From assembly GCA_002083525.1 (NCBI GenBank), contig LWDM01000076.1, positions 1-15,725 of the forward strand: DNA of 15,725 nt, read 5' to 3'. This DNA comes from Proteobacteria bacterium SG_bin9 (lineage in GTDB: Bacteria; Pseudomonadota; Alphaproteobacteria; Rhizobiales; Xanthobacteraceae). Below the pieces are notes generated by a model. It saw nothing but the letters and a program-made list of their open reading frames with translations. It made no database searches and had not been told where the DNA came from. A program made the position numbers and the translations under genes. Of this stretch, positions 12,093 to 15,725 are shown piece by piece; within the stretch, counting starts at the first letter, position 1; each line of letters starts with the position of its first letter.

Positions 12093-15000
12093 TCACCCGT
12101 GCGAGACGTTGGGCTCGCCGTGCTGGATCAGCTTGCGTCCGGACAGTTTGCGCAATCCGACGTAGAAGACCGGCGTCAGGAACAGGCCGAACAGCGTCAC
12201 GCCGATCATGCCGGCGAAGACGGTGATGCCGGTGGCCGAACGGACCTCAGCGCCGGCGCCGTGCGAGAGCACGAGCGGGACGGTGCCGGCGATGAACGCG
12301 ACCGACGTCATCACGATCGGCCGCAGACGCAGGCGGCACGCTTCGAGCGCGGCCTCGACGATGCCCTTGCCTTGAAATTCAAGCTCGCGTGCAAACTCGA
12401 CGATCAGAATCGCGTTCTTGCACGCCAACCCCATCAGCACGACAAGGCCGACCTGCACGAAGGTGTTGTTGTCGCTGCCGTAGAGCTTCACGCCGGCGAG
12501 CGCCGAGAGCATGCACATCGGCACGATCAGGATCACGGCGAGCGGCAGCGTCCAGCTCTCGTAGAGCGCGGCAAGCACAAGGAACGCGAGCAGCACCGCG
12601 ACCGGGAACACCAGCATCGCCGCGTTGCCCTGGGTGGCTTCCTGGAAGCTCAGGTCCGACCACTCGAAGACCATGCCGTTCGGCAGAATCTTCGCCGCGA
12701 GGCCGCGGATGTTGTCCATCGCTTGCGCCGACGACAGCAGCAGCGGACTGGCTTCGCCGCTGAAGTCGGCCGCCGGATAACCGTTATAGCGCAGCACCGG
12801 ATCGGGGCCGTAGGTTTGGCTGATCTTCACCATCGAGCCGATCGGCACCATGTCGCCGCGCTCGTTGCGCGTCTTCAGGTTGGAGATGTCTTCCACGGTC
12901 TTGCGGAAGTCGCCGTCCGCCTGCGCGTAGACGCGCCAGGTGCGGCCGAACAGGTTGAAGTCGTTGATGTAGGACGAGCCGAGATAGACCTGCAGCGTCT
13001 CGAACAGGTCGGTCAGCGCCACGCCTTGCGTCTTCGCCTTGATGCGATCGACCTCGATATCGAGCTGCGGCACGTTCGACTGATAGCTCGAGAACGGGAA
13101 GCCCATGCCGGGCGTCTGCATCACCGCACCCTGCAACGCGCCGACGGCTTGCTGAAGCGCGCCATAGCCGAGGCCGCCGCGATCCTCGACGAACAGCGAA
13201 TAGCCGGCGCCGTTGCCGAGACCGTTGATCGGCGGCGGGTTCAGCACGAAGGCGAAGCCTTCCTTGATGCCGGAGATTTTCGCCTGGATCTGGTCGACGA
13301 TTTCCTTGGCGCTTTTGGTGCGATCGCCGAATTGCTTGAGGATGACGAAGGCGACGCCATAGTTGGGCGTATTGGTGAACTGGGTCGGGTTGAGGCCGGT
13401 CATCGCGACCACGTTCGCAACGCCCTCGGTCTCGAGCGCCATATCGCGGACCTTCTTGATCACGGCGTCGGTGCGTTCCAGCGAGGAGCCTTCGGGCAGC
13501 TTCACACCGGCGATCAGATAGAGCTTGTCCTGGGTCGGGACGAAGCCGCGCGGCACCGCGTTGAACATCAGGCCGGTGCCGACGAGCAGCAGCGCATAGA
13601 CCGCCATCGCGGCGCCGCGGTGCTTGAGGATACGCGAGACCGAGCTCTGATATCCGTCCGAACTCGATTTGAAGAAGCGGTTGAACGGGCGGAAGATCCA
13701 GCCGAACAGCCGCTCGATCACGCGCGACAGCATGTCCTTCGGCGCATCGTGCGGCTTCAGCAGGCGGGCCGCGAGCGCCGGCGACAGGGTGAGTGAGTTG
13801 ATCGCCGAGATCACGGTCGAAATCGCAATCGTCACCGCGAACTGCTTGTAGAACTGGCCGGTGACGCCGGACAGGAATGCCATCGGCACGAACACGGCGC
13901 ACAGCACCAGTGCGATTGCGATGATCGGCCCGGAGACTTCTTTCATCGCCTGATGCGCGGCGGCGAGTGGCGTGAGGCCTTCCTCGATGTTGCGCTCGAC
14001 GTTCTCGACAACGACGATGGCGTCGTCGACGACGATGCCGATCGCCAGCACCAGGCCGAACAGCGACAGCGTGTTGATCGAGAAGCCGAGCGGATAGAGG
14101 ATCGCAAAGGTGCCGATCACCGACACCGGCACCGCGATCAGCGGAATGATCGACGCGCGCCAGGTCTGCAGGAAGAGAATGACGACCAGCACAACGAGCG
14201 CGATGGCTTCCAGCAGGGTGTGAACGACGGCTTCGATCGATTCGCGCACGAAGATGGTCGAATCGTAATCCGATCGATAGCTCATGCCCGGCGGAAAGCG
14301 CTTCGCCAGTTCATCCATCTTGGCGATGACGCCGTCGCGTGCGGCCAGCGCATTGGCGCCGGGCGCCTGGAACACGCCGATGACGCCGGTCGGGTAGCGG
14401 TCGAGCTGGCCGCGGAGGGTGTAGTCGCTGGCGCCGAGCTCGATGCGCGCCACATCCGCAAGGCGCACGACCTCGCCGTTGGCGCCGGTCTTGAGCACGA
14501 CGTTGCCGAACTCCTCGACCGTGCGCAGGCGGCCTTGCGCATTGATCGAGATCAGGAAGTCGGAACCGCCTTCGATCGGCTCGGCGCCGAGCTGCCCGGC
14601 CGAGACCTGCAAATTCTGTTCGCGGACCGCGCGCACGACGTTGCTGGCGGTGAGCCCGCGCGAGGCGACCTTGTTCGGATCGAGCCAGAACCGCATGGCG
14701 TAGTCGCCGCCGCCGAACAGCTGGACCTGACCGACGCCGGGCAGACGGGCGAGTTCGTCCTTGACCTTGATGTTGGCGTAGTTGCGCAGATAGAGCGGAT
14801 CGTGCCGCCCGTCCGAGATCAGGGTGATCAGCGTGAGGAAGGTCGGCGACTGCTTCTGCGTGGTGATGCCGAGGCTCACGACCGCGGAGGGCAGGCGCGA
14901 GGTCGCTTGCGCAACGCGATTCTGCACGTCGACCTGCGCGCGGTTCGGATCGGTGCCGGGCCGGAACGTGATGGTCATCTGCAGTACGCCGTCGGAGCCG

Positions 15001-15251
15001 GCGACCGACTTCATGTACATCATGTTTTCGACGCCGTTGATCTGCTCTTCGAGCGGCGTCGACACGGTTTCGGCGATCACCTTGGGATTGGCGCCCGGAT
15101 AGATCGCGCGCACGACGACGGTCGGCGGCACGACTTCCGGATACTCGCTGATCGGCAGCAGCGGAATCGAAATCAGGCCGGCGACGAAGATGATGATCGA
15201 GAGCACCGCCGCGAAGATCGGGCGGTCGATGAAGAATCTGGAGAAGTCCAT
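12093..15251 (-). CDS. HAE1-type RND multidrug efflux pump (AcrB/MexF type), 1052 aa
   Basis: Full length for the family (about 1,050). It starts MDFSRFFIDRPIFAAVLSII, the first RND helix, followed by PISEYPEVVPPTVVVRA and YPGANPKVIAETVSTPLEEQING of the porter domain. The proton-relay aspartates are Asp409-Asp410 in IGIVVDDAIVVVENVERN, and the matching lysine is Lys945 in GLACKNAILIVEFA. Two large periplasmic loops (about 35-340 and 565-870) and twelve hydrophobic segments are present. The opening sequence and the YMKSVAGSDGVLQMTITF stretch resemble the MexF/BpeF subgroup. It exports drugs, solvents or plant phenolics from the periplasm and membrane, as a trimer with the adaptor encoded just upstream. 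The ATG is preceded by AAGG about ten bases upstream, and 22 bases separate it from the adaptor stop. Confidence 0.97.
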   Translation of the reverse strand: MDFSRFFIDRPIFAAVLSIIIFVAGLISIPLLPISEYPEVVPPTVVVRAIYPGANPKVIAETVSTPLEEQINGVENMMYMKSVAGSDGVLQMTITFRPGTDPNRAQVDVQNRVAQATSRLPSAVVSLGITTQKQSPTFLTLITLISDGRHDPLYLRNYANIKVKDELARLPGVGQVQLFGGGDYAMRFWLDPNKVASRGLTASNVVRAVREQNLQVSAGQLGAEPIEGGSDFLISINAQGRLRTVEEFGNVVLKTGANGEVVRLADVARIELGASDYTLRGQLDRYPTGVIGVFQAPGANALAARDGVIAKMDELAKRFPPGMSYRSDYDSTIFVRESIEAVVHTLLEAIALVVLVVILFLQTWRASIIPLIAVPVSVIGTFAILYPLGFSINTLSLFGLVLAIGIVVDDAIVVVENVERNIEEGLTPLAAAHQAMKEVSGPIIAIALVLCAVFVPMAFLSGVTGQFYKQFAVTIAISTVISAINSLTLSPALAARLLKPHDAPKDMLSRVIERLFGWIFRPFNRFFKSSSDGYQSSVSRILKHRGAAMAVYALLLVGTGLMFNAVPRGFVPTQDKLYLIAGVKLPEGSSLERTDAVIKKVRDMALETEGVANVVAMTGLNPTQFTNTPNYGVAFVILKQFGDRTKSAKEIVDQIQAKISGIKEGFAFVLNPPPINGLGNGAGYSLFVEDRGGLGYGALQQAVGALQGAVMQTPGMGFPFSSYQSNVPQLDIEVDRIKAKTQGVALTDLFETLQVYLGSSYINDFNLFGRTWRVYAQADGDFRKTVEDISNLKTRNERGDMVPIGSMVKISQTYGPDPVLRYNGYPAADFSGEASPLLLSSAQAMDNIRGLAAKILPNGMVFEWSDLSFQEATQGNAAMLVFPVAVLLAFLVLAALYESWTLPLAVILIVPMCMLSALAGVKLYGSDNNTFVQVGLVVLMGLACKNAILIVEFARELEFQGKGIVEAALEACRLRLRPIVMTSVAFIAGTVPLVLSHGAGAEVRSATGITVFAGMIGVTLFGLFLTPVFYVGLRKLSGRKLIQHGEPNVSHG

Positions 15252-15273
15252 AGAACTATCGCCTTGTTGAGTC

Positions 15274-15725
15274 TTATTGGGTCGCGACGGCCGGCGCCGC
15301 GCTCATGGAAACCATGTTGGGCTTCACCGGCGAGTTCGGCACGAAAATCTTCTGCAGGCCGGCGACGATGATCCTGTCGTTCGCGTCGAGGCCGGACTGC
15401 ACGATGCGCAGCCCCTCGTAGAGGCCGCCGACCACGATGTCCTTGCGCACGGCCTTGCTGTCCGCTCCGACGACGTAAACGTACTTGCGGTCCTGATCGG
15501 TCATCACCGCCTTGTCGTCGATGAGCAACGCCTTGAAATCCGAACGGCCGCTCAGCTGCACGCGCGCAAAAAGCCCCGGAATGAATTCGCCGCCGGGATT
15601 GGGCACCACGGCCCGCAACGCGATCGTGCCCGTGGCCGGATCGACCTGGTTGTTGATGAAGTTCACCGTGCCGGCGTGCGGAAAGCCGGCCTCGCTGGTG
15701 AGTCCGACGCGAACGGGGTTCGCCG
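15274..15725 (-). CDS. RND efflux periplasmic adaptor (MexE/AcrA type), C-terminal part
   Basis: The frame is open to the right edge, so about 150 residues of the C-terminus are present and the start is outside. Visible are the beta-barrel and membrane-proximal parts: PVRVGLTSEAGFPHAGTVNF, NNQVDPATGTIALRAVVPNP, GEFIPGLFARVQLSG, then ALLIDDKAVMTDQDRKYVYVV and GLRIVQSGLDANDRIIVAGLQKI. DPATGT...R...PNP...PG.F.RV is the conserved core of RND adaptors. It connects the pump to an outer membrane channel and forms an operon with the downstream pump gene. A GTG at 15666 is an internal codon, not the real start. Confidence 0.93.
   Translation of the reverse strand, partial: ANPVRVGLTSEAGFPHAGTVNFINNQVDPATGTIALRAVVPNPGGEFIPGLFARVQLSGRSDFKALLIDDKAVMTDQDRKYVYVVGADSKAVRKDIVVGGLYEGLRIVQSGLDANDRIIVAGLQKIFVPNSPVKPNMVSMSAAPAVATQ

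Noticed and set aside
11715..13796. A 693-codon plus-strand open frame.
   Set aside because: It runs opposite the TauE-like and RND pump genes, and its translation is low-complexity and charged. Shadow frame.
13953..15371. A 472-codon plus-strand open frame.
   Set aside because: Opposite the N-terminal half of the RND pump gene and spanning the pump/adaptor gap; no protein-like features.

Overview
The window looks like chromosomal DNA of a GC-rich alphaproteobacterium, most likely a Bradyrhizobium-type member of the Nitrobacteraceae. That rests on protein style, codon use and gene families only; no database search was possible. No rRNA, tRNA, CRISPR array or transposase was seen, and no gene-free stretch exceeds about 300 bases.

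Left third (1-5285): an accessory-looking block of small, unusual genes. On the minus strand, running off the left edge, are a 97-residue ubiquitin-like (beta-grasp) protein and a tightly coupled, truncated E2-like protein with an HGN...C active-site-like motif. This looks like the start of a bacterial ubiquitin-like conjugation operon. Divergent from it, on the plus strand, is a type II toxin-antitoxin pair: a HigB-like toxin overlapping (ATGA) an antitoxin in which a HigA-type HTH is fused to an ImmA/IrrE-type zinc metallopeptidase. Two almost identical TCCCA-N4-TGGGA palindromes lie in the shared intergenic region, so the toxin-antitoxin pair may control both operons. Next come a divergent pair of poorly characterised genes: an all-helical, possibly HTH-plus-TPR protein (minus) and an FAD-dependent oxidoreductase (plus), with starts 69 bases apart.

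Middle (5490-11244): a membrane-anchored CACHE-PAS-GGDEF diguanylate cyclase, then an EmrB-like DHA2 transporter and its EmrA-like adaptor (minus strand, one operon), facing a divergent TetR/AefR-like repressor gene. The emrA promoter (TTGACA-16-TATTTT) is overlaid by two perfect inverted repeats, which is what a TetR-controlled efflux switch is expected to look like.

Right part (11250-15725): a TauE/SafE-family membrane transporter, a full-length HAE1-type RND efflux pump (AcrB/MexF type) and the C-terminal part of its periplasmic adaptor, cut by the right edge. The right two thirds therefore form a drug/solvent/plant-compound efflux region; the left third resembles a defence or stress island.
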